A stretch of DNA of 51,820 nt, taken from an uncultured Alistipes sp. (GTDB lineage Bacteria > Bacteroidota > Bacteroidia > Bacteroidales > Rikenellaceae). Position 1 is the stretch's first letter; each line of letters begins with the position of its first letter. Shown piece by piece: positions 24,286 through 34,001 of this stretch. The position numbers and the translations under genes were made by a program. The notes under the pieces were generated by a model, which did not search any database, was not told where the DNA came from, and was given only the letters and a program-made list of their open reading frames with translations. The stretch lies in assembly GCA_944321765.1 (NCBI GenBank), contig CALUMQ010000037.1, forward strand, positions 1 through 51,820, written 5' to 3'.

Positions 24286-26610
24286 TCATAAGGTCGTCAT
24301 CGACGAGGGTTTCGCCTCCGGAGCCGTGCCCCGGCGCCGGTCGGGCGTAGCGCCCATCCGGAACTCCAGCACCCCGCCCTGCATCAGTTCGTCGTGCGTG
24401 AGGTACATTCGCGTAACCGGCCGGCCGTTGAGCTTCACCGAGCGGACGTAGCGGTTGCGCGCGCTGACCTCCGGCGCCTTGATCTCCAGCGTGCGGCCGT
24501 TTTCGAGGTGCAGCACGACATGAGGCAGATAGGGAGCTCCCAGCACATACTCATCAGAACCCGGACATACGGGATAGAAGCCCATGGCACTGAAGATATA
24601 CCAGGCCGACATCTGTCCGCAGTCGTCGTTGCCGCAAAGCCCGTCGATCGAATCGACGTACATCCGGTCCATGATCTCGCGCAGCCAGTACTGCGACTTC
24701 CAAGGCTGTGAACTCCAGGCGTAGAGGTAGGCGACATGGTGGCTCGGCTCGTTACCGTGGACGTAGTTGCCGATCAGTCCGTCACGCGTGATATCCTCGG
24801 TCTTCTCGAAGAAGGCGTCGGGAAGGTGCATCGTAAAGAGCGAATCGAGCCGCTCGACGAAGCGTCGGTCGCCGCCCATGGCTTCGATCAGCCCCTGCAC
24901 GTCGTGCGGCACATAGAACGAATAGTTCCACGAATTGCCCTCGATGAAGCCCTGGTCATGGGTCTCCATCAGATCGAACGGCGTCTTCCATGATCCGTCG
25001 CGCAGACGCGGACGCACGAAGCCCAGCGAGGGATCGAACAACCGCCGGTAGTTCATGGCCCGCTGGCCGTAGAGCGCCGCCAGCGAATCGGCTCCGGCAC
25101 GTGCGGCCGTGCGGCTGATCGTCCAGTCGTCGTAGGCGTATTCGAGCGTCATCGACGCCCCGCTGCCGCTCCGCTCATAGGGAACGTAACCCAGTGTACG
25201 GTATTCGTCGATCCCGTCGTAATAGGAGAGATTCGAACTGCTCACCATCGCCTCCAGCGCTTCACCGGCATCGATCGGAAGGCCCTTGGTGATGGCATCG
25301 GCCAGCGTCGACACGGCGTGGTAGCCGATCATGCACCAGTTTTCGTTGCCCATGTGCGACCAGACGGGAAGCGCCTTGTGGACGCTCTGCCGGTAATGGG
25401 CCAGCATCGAGTGCATCATGTCGGTGTTACGCGCCCGGTTCATGAGGTTGAACAACGGATGCAGCGCCCGGTAGGTGTCCCACAGCGAGAAGACCGTATA
25501 GTTGACAAAGCCCTCGGCCTGGTGGATGTTGTGGTCCACGCCGCGGTAGCGGCCGTCGACATCCATATAGACTGACGGGTTGATCATCGTGTGGTAGAGC
25601 GACGTGTAGAACATCGTCTTCTGATCCGGGGTACCCTCCACCTCGAACTTGCCCAGGGCGTCGTTCCACTTCCGGAACGCTTCGGCGCGAATCGCATCGA
25701 AACTCTTGCCGGAGGTCTCCGCCTCGAGATTCCGCAGGGCCCCCTCGGTGCTTACGGCCGAAAGCGCCACACGGACCTCCAGCTGCTCTCCGTCCGAAGG
25801 GTCGAACTCAAACCAGGCGACCACCTTCCGGCCCGAGATCTCGGGAAAATCGTGCGTCATGTCGAACTTGCGCCAGAAACCCGTATAGAGCGGCTTCTGA
25901 CGATCCTCGTATCCATAATGAGCGATGGGTTTCGAGAACGTGGCGGCAAAATAGGTGTAGTTCTCCCGCGACCAGCCGTTCGTCAGGCGGTAACCCGTAA
26001 TCAGCGTATCGTTTTCCACACGGATCCCCGCCCAGAGCGTCTTCCCGTCGTAGTTGTAGATGCCGTGCTCCAGGTCGACGATCACCCGTTGGAGCGAATC
26101 CGCCGGATAGGTATAGCGGTGAAGTCCCGTACGTTCGGTGGCCGTGAGCTCGGCGCGCACGCCCGAATCCTCGAGCCGCACCTCGTAATAGCCCGGAACG
26201 GCATGCTCCGAAGAGGCATCCTTTCGCGAGCGGTAGCCCGAACGGGGCCGGTCGGCATCCCCCGGTTCGAGACGCCGCTCCCCCGTCGTGGGCATGAGCA
26301 GCACGTCGCCCAGATCGGAGTGTCCCGTTCCGCTCAGATGCGTGTGGCTGAAGCCCACGATGGTGGGATCATCCCACTGATATCCGGCACAATAGCGGTA
26401 CACTTCGGGTTGATAGACCCCGTTGATGTTCTGGGGGACAGTCGAGGTGTCAGGACTCAATTGCACACCTCCAAAAGGCACACAGGCTCCGGGGAACGTA
26501 TGCCCCATGCGAATGGTTCCGATAAAGGGATTGACCCACGATGCCGGCTCCTGGGCATACGACGGAACGACAGAGGCCACACATACGGCCGCAATAGCAA
26601 AGATTCTCAT
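24286..26610 (-). CDS. Secreted GH92 alpha-1,2/1,3/1,4/1,6-mannosidase
   Basis: The 774-residue exo-mannosidase has a signal peptide ending PSYAQ. It then shows the GH92 hallmarks WVNPFIGT (25-32), GHTFPGACVPFGGVQLSPD (36-54), GNEPSHH (619-625) and GNDDCGQMSAWYIFSAMGFYPV (660-681, in two blocks). The family is calcium-dependent and acts by inversion on alpha-mannosides, often host or fungal N-glycans. Exact linkage cannot be predicted. A promoter-like element lies 35 bases upstream, and the BSP metallopeptidase follows in the same unit. Confidence 0.95.
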   Translation of the reverse strand: MRIFAIAAVCVASVVPSYAQEPASWVNPFIGTIRMGHTFPGACVPFGGVQLSPDTSTVPQNINGVYQPEVYRYCAGYQWDDPTIVGFSHTHLSGTGHSDLGDVLLMPTTGERRLEPGDADRPRSGYRSRKDASSEHAVPGYYEVRLEDSGVRAELTATERTGLHRYTYPADSLQRVIVDLEHGIYNYDGKTLWAGIRVENDTLITGYRLTNGWSRENYTYFAATFSKPIAHYGYEDRQKPLYTGFWRKFDMTHDFPEISGRKVVAWFEFDPSDGEQLEVRVALSAVSTEGALRNLEAETSGKSFDAIRAEAFRKWNDALGKFEVEGTPDQKTMFYTSLYHTMINPSVYMDVDGRYRGVDHNIHQAEGFVNYTVFSLWDTYRALHPLFNLMNRARNTDMMHSMLAHYRQSVHKALPVWSHMGNENWCMIGYHAVSTLADAITKGLPIDAGEALEAMVSSSNLSYYDGIDEYRTLGYVPYERSGSGASMTLEYAYDDWTISRTAARAGADSLAALYGQRAMNYRRLFDPSLGFVRPRLRDGSWKTPFDLMETHDQGFIEGNSWNYSFYVPHDVQGLIEAMGGDRRFVERLDSLFTMHLPDAFFEKTEDITRDGLIGNYVHGNEPSHHVAYLYAWSSQPWKSQYWLREIMDRMYVDSIDGLCGNDDCGQMSAWYIFSAMGFYPVCPGSDEYVLGAPYLPHVVLHLENGRTLEIKAPEVSARNRYVRSVKLNGRPVTRMYLTHDELMQGGVLEFRMGATPDRRRGTAPEAKPSSMTTL

Positions 26611-26644
26611 ATTATTTAAGGCAGGCTAAATGGATATGTCCTGA

Positions 26645-26652
26645 CAAAGGTA
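26645..26652 (-). promoter_or_regulatory. GH92-BSP promoter, -7 element TACCTTTG
   Basis: TACCTTTG on the minus strand fits TAnnTTTG and lies 34 bases before the GH92 ATG. No convincing -33 TTG is visible at the usual distance, partly because the terminator hairpin of the upstream unit occupies that position. Confidence 0.5.
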
Positions 26653-26663
26653 ACAATATTCTG

Positions 26664-26698
26664 AAAAAGTAGGACCGGAAAACGTATTCCGGCCCTAC
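26664..26698 (-). terminator. Terminator of the susC-susD-lipoprotein unit
   Basis: A 12-bp stem with one mismatch (26669-26680 with 26687-26698) has a six-base loop and five T residues on the minus strand. It lies 41 bases after the stop of the surface lipoprotein gene and just before the GH92 promoter. Confidence 0.8.
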
Positions 26699-26739
26699 CC
26701 GACATCTGTTTACGGTCGCTTGGGCGGTTGTCCCAACGG

Positions 26740-28221
26740 CTATTTACCGTTGGCCCGCAAATACCACATGACCCACTTCTCTCCTGTCGATGAGATCATG
26801 TAGTAATAAAAGTCCCCGTCGGTGGGAGTTGCAGTGTTGATCGTTGCCTTGACGATAATCAGACCGTCGGCATCGTACAGGAAATCGGTCAAAGGCTTCA
26901 TTCCATCCTCGGTCTGCGCCACCTCGTCATCGCTCAGGCTGCCCCCGTAGGGATAGGTGTACTCCCCGAACGAGAAGACGGCAACCTCCTTGGTAACAGG
27001 GATAATCGGCTTGCCGGTATTGTCCGTCTTGTTCTTGAACAGGAAGTAAGCCTTGCTGAAGGGCGCTGTGATAAGGCCTCCCGTACTGCCGCTGTACTCC
27101 AAGGTCATTCCGGCTGCGTCGAAGATCGATTCGGGTATCGACGGATGGAGATTTCCGCGTTTCAACTCGGATACACGGTCAATGCCGCCGTAGCTCTTCG
27201 GGACAAAGATGCTGTAGATATCGCTCTCGGACATCGGAGCCTGCAACTGCATGCCCTCCGCACCGAGGGGATAGAGATTGAACGTAGCACCGTCGAGCCC
27301 AATGCCCGAGAACTCTACGTCGCCGTTGACAACGGCCGACCACTCCAGCTTCGAGAAGTCGTCGTTGTAGGCCATCGGCACGGTCACATGCTTGGCATCC
27401 TTGCTCTCCGATGCCTCGATATAGGTTACCGTCACCTGCATGGCATCCAGATCGAGATCGTAATGCATGGCAAAGGAGCTGTTCCGATAGACCGATCCAT
27501 AGGTCAGGTTCAGCGCCTCAAGACGATCGACGAACAGCTGCTGCAGCTGAGCGGCCGTCAGCGTCGTCACCGAGGTCTGCTCGCCGTAAACCGTCGTGTT
27601 CTCCACTCCGTCGTTGTAGACAACATAGGGACGAAGATAATAAACCGTACCCTCGTTCAGGCCGTTGATCGTCACCGAGAAGTTGCCGAAATCGGGAGTC
27701 GAGGCGGCAACCTTGCTGCCGCTGACCGTCGGATTGGCCGCCGTGCCATAGGCCACGCCGCAATCACTGACTGCCCAGCCTTCGGCACCGCCGGCTACCG
27801 TAAATTCGGCCACGATGTAATTCATGGAGGCCGTTGCCGAGGAGATCGTCGCAGTCAGCTCGTCATAGGTCGTGAAATCAAACTGCGAACTGTAGTATAT
27901 GTCCGCACCTGCAATGGCATAAGCCCGGACATAGTAGGTCGTCGAGGGCTCCAGCCCCGTGAGCTGGGCCGTAAAGGGGCCGGCACCCGTTCCGGGATCC
28001 TTCACCGAGAAATCCTCGGGGGTGGGATTCTCCTCCTCCGCCCAGCAGATTCCACGCTCGGTAACGCCGTTGCCATAGATCTCGGCATCGAACACGGCCG
28101 TGGTAACTCCTACCGAGTACAACTCGACTGCCGTCGCGTGCACCTCGCCGGAGTGATCTATTTCGTCCTCGCACGCCGCGGCAAACAGTAACGGCAGGCA
28201 AGCAAATATCCATTTTTTCAT
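26740..28221 (-). CDS. Surface glycan-binding-type lipoprotein with two Fn3-like domains (SusE/F position)
   Basis: The 493-residue lipoprotein (Cys17 in FAAACEDE) has two repeated Fn3-like units. The first has RGICWAEEENPTPE and LEPSTTYYVRAYAI. The second has CGVAYGTAANPTVSG and LNEGTVYYLRPYVV. The C-terminal half (about 225-493) is a unique mainly beta domain ending in WVMWYLRANGK. No enzyme motif is visible. Its place directly after SusD fits a surface glycan-binding protein that helps SusCD capture substrate. Such proteins are too divergent for family-level naming here. A GC-rich hairpin in the gap after susD may lower its expression relative to SusCD. Confidence 0.75.
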   Translation of the reverse strand: MKKWIFACLPLLFAAACEDEIDHSGEVHATAVELYSVGVTTAVFDAEIYGNGVTERGICWAEEENPTPEDFSVKDPGTGAGPFTAQLTGLEPSTTYYVRAYAIAGADIYYSSQFDFTTYDELTATISSATASMNYIVAEFTVAGGAEGWAVSDCGVAYGTAANPTVSGSKVAASTPDFGNFSVTINGLNEGTVYYLRPYVVYNDGVENTTVYGEQTSVTTLTAAQLQQLFVDRLEALNLTYGSVYRNSSFAMHYDLDLDAMQVTVTYIEASESKDAKHVTVPMAYNDDFSKLEWSAVVNGDVEFSGIGLDGATFNLYPLGAEGMQLQAPMSESDIYSIFVPKSYGGIDRVSELKRGNLHPSIPESIFDAAGMTLEYSGSTGGLITAPFSKAYFLFKNKTDNTGKPIIPVTKEVAVFSFGEYTYPYGGSLSDDEVAQTEDGMKPLTDFLYDADGLIIVKATINTATPTDGDFYYYMISSTGEKWVMWYLRANGK

Positions 28222-28275
28222 ATTGAATTTTCTTTATTGGCGGTTTGTTTTCATCTTTTCAGCCCCGGCGGATCT

Positions 28276-28307
28276 CCGGACCGCACCCTTCGATCGGAAC
28301 GGTCCGG
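28276..28307 (-). other. GC-rich intercistronic hairpin after susD
   Basis: An 8-bp stem CCGGACCG/CGGTCCGG (28276-28283 with 28300-28307) sits in the 113-base gap between susD and the lipoprotein gene, without a T run. It resembles the GH38-C2 hairpin in composition and could stabilise the upstream susCD message. Confidence 0.45.
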
Positions 28308-28334
28308 GCCGCGGGTTACTCTTGGCAAGCCTCG

Positions 28335-30305
28335 CTACTCTTCGGCTGTCCAGTCATAGTTCTGAACCATCAGCGGGTTACGACGAACCTCGGCATCGGG
28401 AATCGGCATCAGGTAGTGACGGGGTTCGAAAACGCGCGTCTGCATCACGACCTTCTGGAAGAACTGGGGAGGATCCGAACGATAATCCAGTCCGTGGAGG
28501 TCGCCGCCCTCACCACCGGTGTGGTAGGTCGGGTAGACCCAACCGTCGCCCTGGCCGTTCACATCCGACTCTCCGTTGGCAATCTTCCAGCGACGCACGT
28601 CGAAGAAGCGGGCCGACTCGAAGCACAGCTCGACCAGACGCTCGCGGCGGATGCGGTTGTCCACATCGGTACGGTTGGCAGGATAGGGAATGCGGGTATA
28701 GCCGTTGTCGTCGACACCCTCGCCGTACTCCGGAATACCGGCACGCGAACGGATCAGGTTCACATAGTTCATCGCTTCCGAATAGTTACCCAGAGCGCTC
28801 AGCACCTCGGCATAACTCAGGTACATCTCGCCCAGACGAAGGTTGCATGAGAAGTGGTTGTCGCGCCCGGCCTCCTTGCTCGAACGGGCCGTCTTGCGCA
28901 TGCCGTAACCCGTATAGGGACAGTCATGGCTGGCAATGGCGTTACCCGAGTTACCGTTGTAGTAGAGCTCGGTGGTCACCTCTCCGGCATTGGTGTCGGT
29001 ATTGAGCCACGTCGATCCGTTGTAGGTCACGCAGACATAGAAGCGAGGCTCGCGGTGCTCCCACTGCTTGAGGGTCAGGTTTTCGTTCTTCTTGAAGTAG
29101 TTGCGTGTCGGAACAACGGGGTCGTTGTAATCCTCATCCGATCCGTAGTACTCGGCCGAAGGCGTCGTGTTCAGTCCGTAGTCCTTGTAGTCGGGATCGT
29201 CGTCGATGCGAAGGCCCTTGTCGGTAAAGAAGAGGTCGACCATCTCCTGGCTCGTACCGAGGCCCAGACCGCCGTCGATGCCGTAGCCGTTGCGGTAGCC
29301 GTTGTGGTACGGCGTGATAGCGTAGTTCAGCTCGCCGTGCCATACCTCGCGGATGAAGATGTTCTCCGGGCTGGTAAGCTCGCATCCGTCGGTTACCTGG
29401 CGGTACGACTCATAGGGATCCAGCTTGCCGTCAACATACACCTTGTGCAGCGAATAGTTGCTGCCGTAGGTCTCAAAGAAGTCGTCGAAGGCATCCTTGG
29501 CCGTCTGCCACTTCGTCTCGTCGTACGTCTGCGGGAAGAGGTTCGTGCCGTCGGTATTCTTGACGCTGGCCAGATCCGTATTGCCATTGTAGAAGGGGCT
29601 GGCGGCATAGAGCAGAATCTTCGCCTTGTAGGCCTTGCAGGCGCCGGCATCGATACGTCCGTAGTTGGCTCCCGTGTAACGTGCGGGAAGATCCGCGGCT
29701 GCCATGTCGAACTGTTCGGTCATGAACTTCACGCACTCATCCACCGTATTGCGGGCCTTGAGCAGCGATCCCAGCTCGGCACCCGTGTCGACGGGATCCT
29801 CGCCCAGAATCACGATCGGGCCATACAAACGGAAGAGGTGGAAGTAGTAGAGGGCACGCATGCCGCGGGCCTGCGCCTTCCAGACCCGCTTCTCGGTATC
29901 CGACAGCTCGGGGTTGCCGTCAACGCGCTGAATGAAGATCGACGCCTTGTTGATGCCCTGATAGAAGTGGTCGTACCAGAAGGTGACGTAATCCGACGAT
30001 GCGGAGGTCTGACTCAGGTTCCACTTGTGGGTGTTGTGCCAGTCCCAGCTCCAGTTCGCCTCGATCGATCCGGCCATCCAGATGCCGCCGTAACGGTCCG
30101 CATAGCTCGTATAGAATCGCTCGCCCGTGTTGTCGTCGGCGGCATAGGAGTAGATGTTGTTGAGGAACTGTTCGGTCTTGGAATAATTCGTGAACGTGTC
30201 GTCCAGGTCGAACTGAACGCCCGGCATCTCCTCGAAGAAGTCGCATCCGACCATGCCGACGCTCAACGCCAAAGCCAATATACTCGATTTAATGATCTTT
30301 TTCAT
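28335..30305 (-). CDS. SusD/RagB family starch-binding-like surface lipoprotein
   Basis: The 656-residue lipoprotein (Cys21 in GMVGCDFFEE) shows the RagB/SusD layout. This comprises the TPR-like helical core with WKAQARGMRALYYFHLFRLYG, and the C-terminal region with MYLSYAEVLSALGNYSEAMNYVNLIRSRAG (in two blocks) and RRERLVELCFESARFFDVRRWK. It acts as the lid and ligand-binding partner of the SusC channel. Start and stop are clear; it follows susC by 23 bases. The neighbouring GH92, GH38, GH29 and GH2 enzymes suggest a mannose- and fucose-containing glycan as ligand. Confidence 0.95.
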   Translation of the reverse strand: MKKIIKSSILALALSVGMVGCDFFEEMPGVQFDLDDTFTNYSKTEQFLNNIYSYAADDNTGERFYTSYADRYGGIWMAGSIEANWSWDWHNTHKWNLSQTSASSDYVTFWYDHFYQGINKASIFIQRVDGNPELSDTEKRVWKAQARGMRALYYFHLFRLYGPIVILGEDPVDTGAELGSLLKARNTVDECVKFMTEQFDMAAADLPARYTGANYGRIDAGACKAYKAKILLYAASPFYNGNTDLASVKNTDGTNLFPQTYDETKWQTAKDAFDDFFETYGSNYSLHKVYVDGKLDPYESYRQVTDGCELTSPENIFIREVWHGELNYAITPYHNGYRNGYGIDGGLGLGTSQEMVDLFFTDKGLRIDDDPDYKDYGLNTTPSAEYYGSDEDYNDPVVPTRNYFKKNENLTLKQWEHREPRFYVCVTYNGSTWLNTDTNAGEVTTELYYNGNSGNAIASHDCPYTGYGMRKTARSSKEAGRDNHFSCNLRLGEMYLSYAEVLSALGNYSEAMNYVNLIRSRAGIPEYGEGVDDNGYTRIPYPANRTDVDNRIRRERLVELCFESARFFDVRRWKIANGESDVNGQGDGWVYPTYHTGGEGGDLHGLDYRSDPPQFFQKVVMQTRVFEPRHYLMPIPDAEVRRNPLMVQNYDWTAEE

Positions 30306-30328
30306 GGATTTTTCGGGTTTATGATTTT

Positions 30329-33300
30329 TTAGAAGCTGAACCGTACTCCGATCGAATAGCTCGACGTATTGGGATATGCCGTACCGTTATTCGTGTTGAG
30401 CTCCGGATCCCAGAGTTTGAACTTCGACAGCGTGAAGAGGTTCGTTCCCATCATGTAGATGGAGGCATCCTTCAGGAAGCACTTGTTCATCCAGCGCTGC
30501 GGCAGACGGTAGGAGATCGTCAGCTGCTTCAGACGCAGGAAGCTGACATCCTTCTGCCACCAGGTGCTGGTCTGCGTATTGTTGGTGTTCGACTCTCCGG
30601 TGTAGGTCAGGCGGGGGTAGAAGACATCCTGGTTGGTAGGATCTTTCGGATCCCAGCGATCGCCGATATTGGCATAGAGGTTGTCCAGACCGTTCTGTCC
30701 CGAGAAGGGGTGAATCGACCGTCCCGAAAGGCAGCGGTCCGCCTTGGCGATGCCCTGGAAGAGTGCTCCGATCGAGAAGTTGTGAATCTGCAGGTCGAAC
30801 CCGAAACCGTAGTAGATCTGCGGAACGTCGCCCTGGCCTATAAGCGTACGGTCGTTTTCATCGATACGTCCGTCTCCGTTCAGATCCTTGTACTTGATGT
30901 CGCCCGGATAGAGCGTTCCGAACTGTGTGGCGTGGTTGTCGATCTCCTCCTGGCTCGTGAACAGGCCCTCGGCGATATAACCCCAACGACCGTTGACATT
31001 CGTACCGCGTGTCTCAAGCCACGGATAGGCCGGAGCCGGCGAGTCATCCTCGATGATCTTGTCCTTGTTCCAGGCAAAGTTTCCGCGGACGGTCAGGAAG
31101 ATGTTCTGCCCGAACGGCTGCGTGTACTCGAGCTGAGCCTCGATACCCTTGTTCTCGACAATACCCAGGTTGGCGTAGGGATTCTCCACGAATCCGGCAT
31201 ACTCGGGAATCACCTGACGACGCAGGAAGATCTTGTCACGATACTCGTGGAACAGATCCACGGTCAGCGACAGGCGGTCCTTGAAGAAGTTGACGTCGAT
31301 ACCGACATCCTGCTTGCGCGAACGCGACCAGCTTACATCCACACCATACTTGAGGATGCTCCAGCCGCTGGTCAGTCCGTACGACTCGCCGAAGCGGTTG
31401 CCGTAGATGCCGTCGGAGCCCATCACGCCCTGATACATGAATCGGCGGTCGGTGGTCGTGTCGCTACCTACCCATCCGATCGTGTAACGAAGCTTCAGGT
31501 AGGAGATCCACGAAGGAGTGCCCCAGAACGACTCGTTCGAGACAACCCAGCCCAGACCGAATGCCGGGAAGACACCGTAGCGGTTCTCCGGAGAGAAGTT
31601 CTCCGAACCGTTGATACCGATATTGGCCTCGATCAGGTAGCGGTCGTCGTACGAATAGGTCAGACGTCCGGCATAACCCTTGTTCTTGTAGGGAAGCGAC
31701 CCGGTCATGTCCGAGGCTGTCAGATCGCGATAAACCTTCTGGTTGTAGAGCAACAGTCCGCCGACACGGTGCTTGCCGAAGGCGCGGTCGTAGTTGAGCG
31801 ACGCCTCGAAGTAGGTCGTGCGGTTCGAACCGGAACTCTGTGCAAACTCGAGCTGCTGGTTGCCCTGACGAATGCGGGTCATGTTGTAGTTGCCCTCCTC
31901 GTCGAAGACCGTATCTTCGATCCAGAGTCCCGTGTTGGGATCCTTCTGGGCATCGAAATAGTACATGTCGTCCCAGCGGTTGTAGTTCAGCGTACGCGAG
32001 TTGTAGGCATCGAAGGCCACCAGCGCCGAGATGTTGAAGCCCTTGCTCCACTCCGTGAAGCCGAGATCCTGCGTCACACGGATGTTCGAGTTGATCGTAT
32101 TCTTGAACTCCTGGTAGTAACCGCGCTTGGCAAGGTCCATGTAGGGGTTGCGCAGGTCACCGTTGGCCGAGATTCCCGACAGCGATCCGTCGGGCATCGT
32201 CTTCGGAAGGTAAACCGGGTTGATCTCCATCGACGAGGAGAAGAGCGTCGCAGCGCTCTGCTGCGGATAGTGGCCAGCCGAAAGATAGCCCGAAACGCCG
32301 ACATCCACCGTCGTGGTAGCCGTAGGTTTCAGATTCACGTTCGTGGTATAGTTGTAACGGTCGAAGGTCATCGCCGTATTGTAGTTCTCCAGTTCGAAGT
32401 TCTTCGTCATACCCGTCTCGTTGTAGTAGCTCAACGACACGTAGTAGTTCGCGCTGGGAAGACCTCCGCGGACATTCACGTTCGCACGGCGGTTATGGCC
32501 CCACTTGTTGAAGATCTCGTCCATCCAGTTCACGGCCGGATAGAGATATTCGTTATACATGCGGGGATTGTCGTTGGGAAGAATGCCATGGGCCTTCTTC
32601 GTGGCGACGATATACTCCGGAGAGTAAAGCGGACGCGCATCCGGATAGGCGTTGGCATAGGCCTCGTTGGCAACCGCCATATAAGTATAGGCATCGGCCA
32701 TTTCCGGAACCTTCGTCATGCGCGTGAAGCTCTCGTAGTAGTCGAAACTGATCTGGGGCTTGCCCACCTTACCGGGCTTGGTCTTGATGATGATGACACC
32801 GTTGGCACCGCGCACACCGTAAACGGCCGTTGCCGAGGCATCCTTCAGCACGGTGAACGACTCGATGTCTTCCGGATCGATGTTGTTGAAGCTGCGCTCC
32901 ACACCGTCGACCAGGATCAGCGGCGACGAACTCTGACCCGTGAAGGTCGAGATACCGCGGATCCAGATGTCGGAATCGTCGTGTCCGGGCTCGCCGCTGC
33001 GCTGCACGGAAACCACACCGGCGATACGGCCCGAGATGGCCGACGAAAGGTTACCCGTGGGGACCTTGATGTCGGCAGCACGCATTGTCGACTGGGCGCC
33101 GACCACCGAGACCTTACGCTGACGGCCGTAGCCGACAACGACGAGTTCATCGAGTTCCGAGACATCCTCGACAAGTACGACGTCGATCACGCGACGGGCG
33201 CCGACACGCTCCTCCTGCGGCTTGTAGCCCAGGAAGGAGAACTCGAGAATGGGATCATCCGTCTTCAGACGGAGGGTATACTGACCGTTAAGGTCCGTAA

Positions 33301-33484
33301 CTGCAGCGTTCTGGGTTCCTTTTTCCACGACCGTGGCACCGCTCATCAGCTCGCCCTTCTCATTGGTGACACGTCCCGTCACGGAGGCGTCTTGAGCGTA
33401 CACGGCAGGAACTCCGACCTGCAAGACAGCTATTAAACACAATGCTTTTGCATAATGTCTAACCTTTTCATACCATTTCCTCAT
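30329..33484 (-). CDS. SusC/RagA family TonB-linked outer-membrane channel
   Basis: The 1051-residue protein has a signal peptide ending PAVYAQ. A carboxypeptidase-regulatory-like domain follows (SVTGRVTNEKGELMSGATVV, DLNGQYTLRL). The SusC-specific plug region comes next (VVVGYGRQRKVSVVGA, RGISTFTGQSSSPLILVDGV, GVRGANGVIIIKTK) and then a long barrel ending in YSIGVRFSF. It imports oligosaccharides bound by SusD, using TonB energy. It lies immediately downstream of the HTCS-type regulator on the same strand, a common arrangement in polysaccharide utilization loci. Confidence 0.96.
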   Translation of the reverse strand: MRKWYEKVRHYAKALCLIAVLQVGVPAVYAQDASVTGRVTNEKGELMSGATVVEKGTQNAAVTDLNGQYTLRLKTDDPILEFSFLGYKPQEERVGARRVIDVVLVEDVSELDELVVVGYGRQRKVSVVGAQSTMRAADIKVPTGNLSSAISGRIAGVVSVQRSGEPGHDDSDIWIRGISTFTGQSSSPLILVDGVERSFNNIDPEDIESFTVLKDASATAVYGVRGANGVIIIKTKPGKVGKPQISFDYYESFTRMTKVPEMADAYTYMAVANEAYANAYPDARPLYSPEYIVATKKAHGILPNDNPRMYNEYLYPAVNWMDEIFNKWGHNRRANVNVRGGLPSANYYVSLSYYNETGMTKNFELENYNTAMTFDRYNYTTNVNLKPTATTTVDVGVSGYLSAGHYPQQSAATLFSSSMEINPVYLPKTMPDGSLSGISANGDLRNPYMDLAKRGYYQEFKNTINSNIRVTQDLGFTEWSKGFNISALVAFDAYNSRTLNYNRWDDMYYFDAQKDPNTGLWIEDTVFDEEGNYNMTRIRQGNQQLEFAQSSGSNRTTYFEASLNYDRAFGKHRVGGLLLYNQKVYRDLTASDMTGSLPYKNKGYAGRLTYSYDDRYLIEANIGINGSENFSPENRYGVFPAFGLGWVVSNESFWGTPSWISYLKLRYTIGWVGSDTTTDRRFMYQGVMGSDGIYGNRFGESYGLTSGWSILKYGVDVSWSRSRKQDVGIDVNFFKDRLSLTVDLFHEYRDKIFLRRQVIPEYAGFVENPYANLGIVENKGIEAQLEYTQPFGQNIFLTVRGNFAWNKDKIIEDDSPAPAYPWLETRGTNVNGRWGYIAEGLFTSQEEIDNHATQFGTLYPGDIKYKDLNGDGRIDENDRTLIGQGDVPQIYYGFGFDLQIHNFSIGALFQGIAKADRCLSGRSIHPFSGQNGLDNLYANIGDRWDPKDPTNQDVFYPRLTYTGESNTNNTQTSTWWQKDVSFLRLKQLTISYRLPQRWMNKCFLKDASIYMMGTNLFTLSKFKLWDPELNTNNGTAYPNTSSYSIGVRFSF

Positions 33485-34001
33485 AAGCTTGATAATTTTA
33501 GGTTACATTACAAATTACGGCAAAAAAATACGCTTCGAGGTTCCCACCCGTGCCAAAATATCCGCCGAATTCAGAACAGGCATCAAGGAGACATATGCGT
33601 CAACGAGAGCACATCATAACTCAATGATAAACAGAAATATATACACAACAATGATCAAGCAGGGCACAATCGTGCGTCCAAATGGAGCACAACACGGATA
33701 TTTTCACGATGCGATTCGGGGCCTTCGGAAACAGGGGAAGGCCCGGCATTTTTACAATGACAGCTTCACCAGCGGATTGGGATACCAGATTCGGACTTTT
33801 CAGGCAGAATATCGAACTCCACGGCAAAACGGGTTCACCTCTTTCCCGAGACGAAAAGAGGTTAAGAGGCAAGAGTGAAGAGGAAGATCCGCTCTAAAGA
33901 GATTCTTCGAGGAGTGCTGGACAAGAAGGGGATGGTCCGGCAGAAGCATCCGGGTAAAAGCACCGGCCGGGGAACGGACCCCGTACAACTCGGTCCGGCG
34001 G
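33485..34001 (-). other. Intergenic region between the HTCS-type regulator and susC
   Basis: The 517 bases hold no convincing gene; the + strand frame at 33489-33878 has no protein-like character. The susC promoter must lie here on the minus strand, yet I find no exact TAnnTTTG near the start. The nearest candidate is a TA followed by seven T and a G (33521-33530), with TAATTTG just downstream. An activator-dependent promoter would fit such a weak element. A 6-bp GC stem (33975-33980 with 33992-33997) just after the regulator stop has no T run. Confidence 0.5.

Noticed and set aside
33489-33878. A 129-codon + strand frame between the regulator and susC
   Set aside because: No recognisable domain or promoter, and it occupies the region where the susC promoter must lie.
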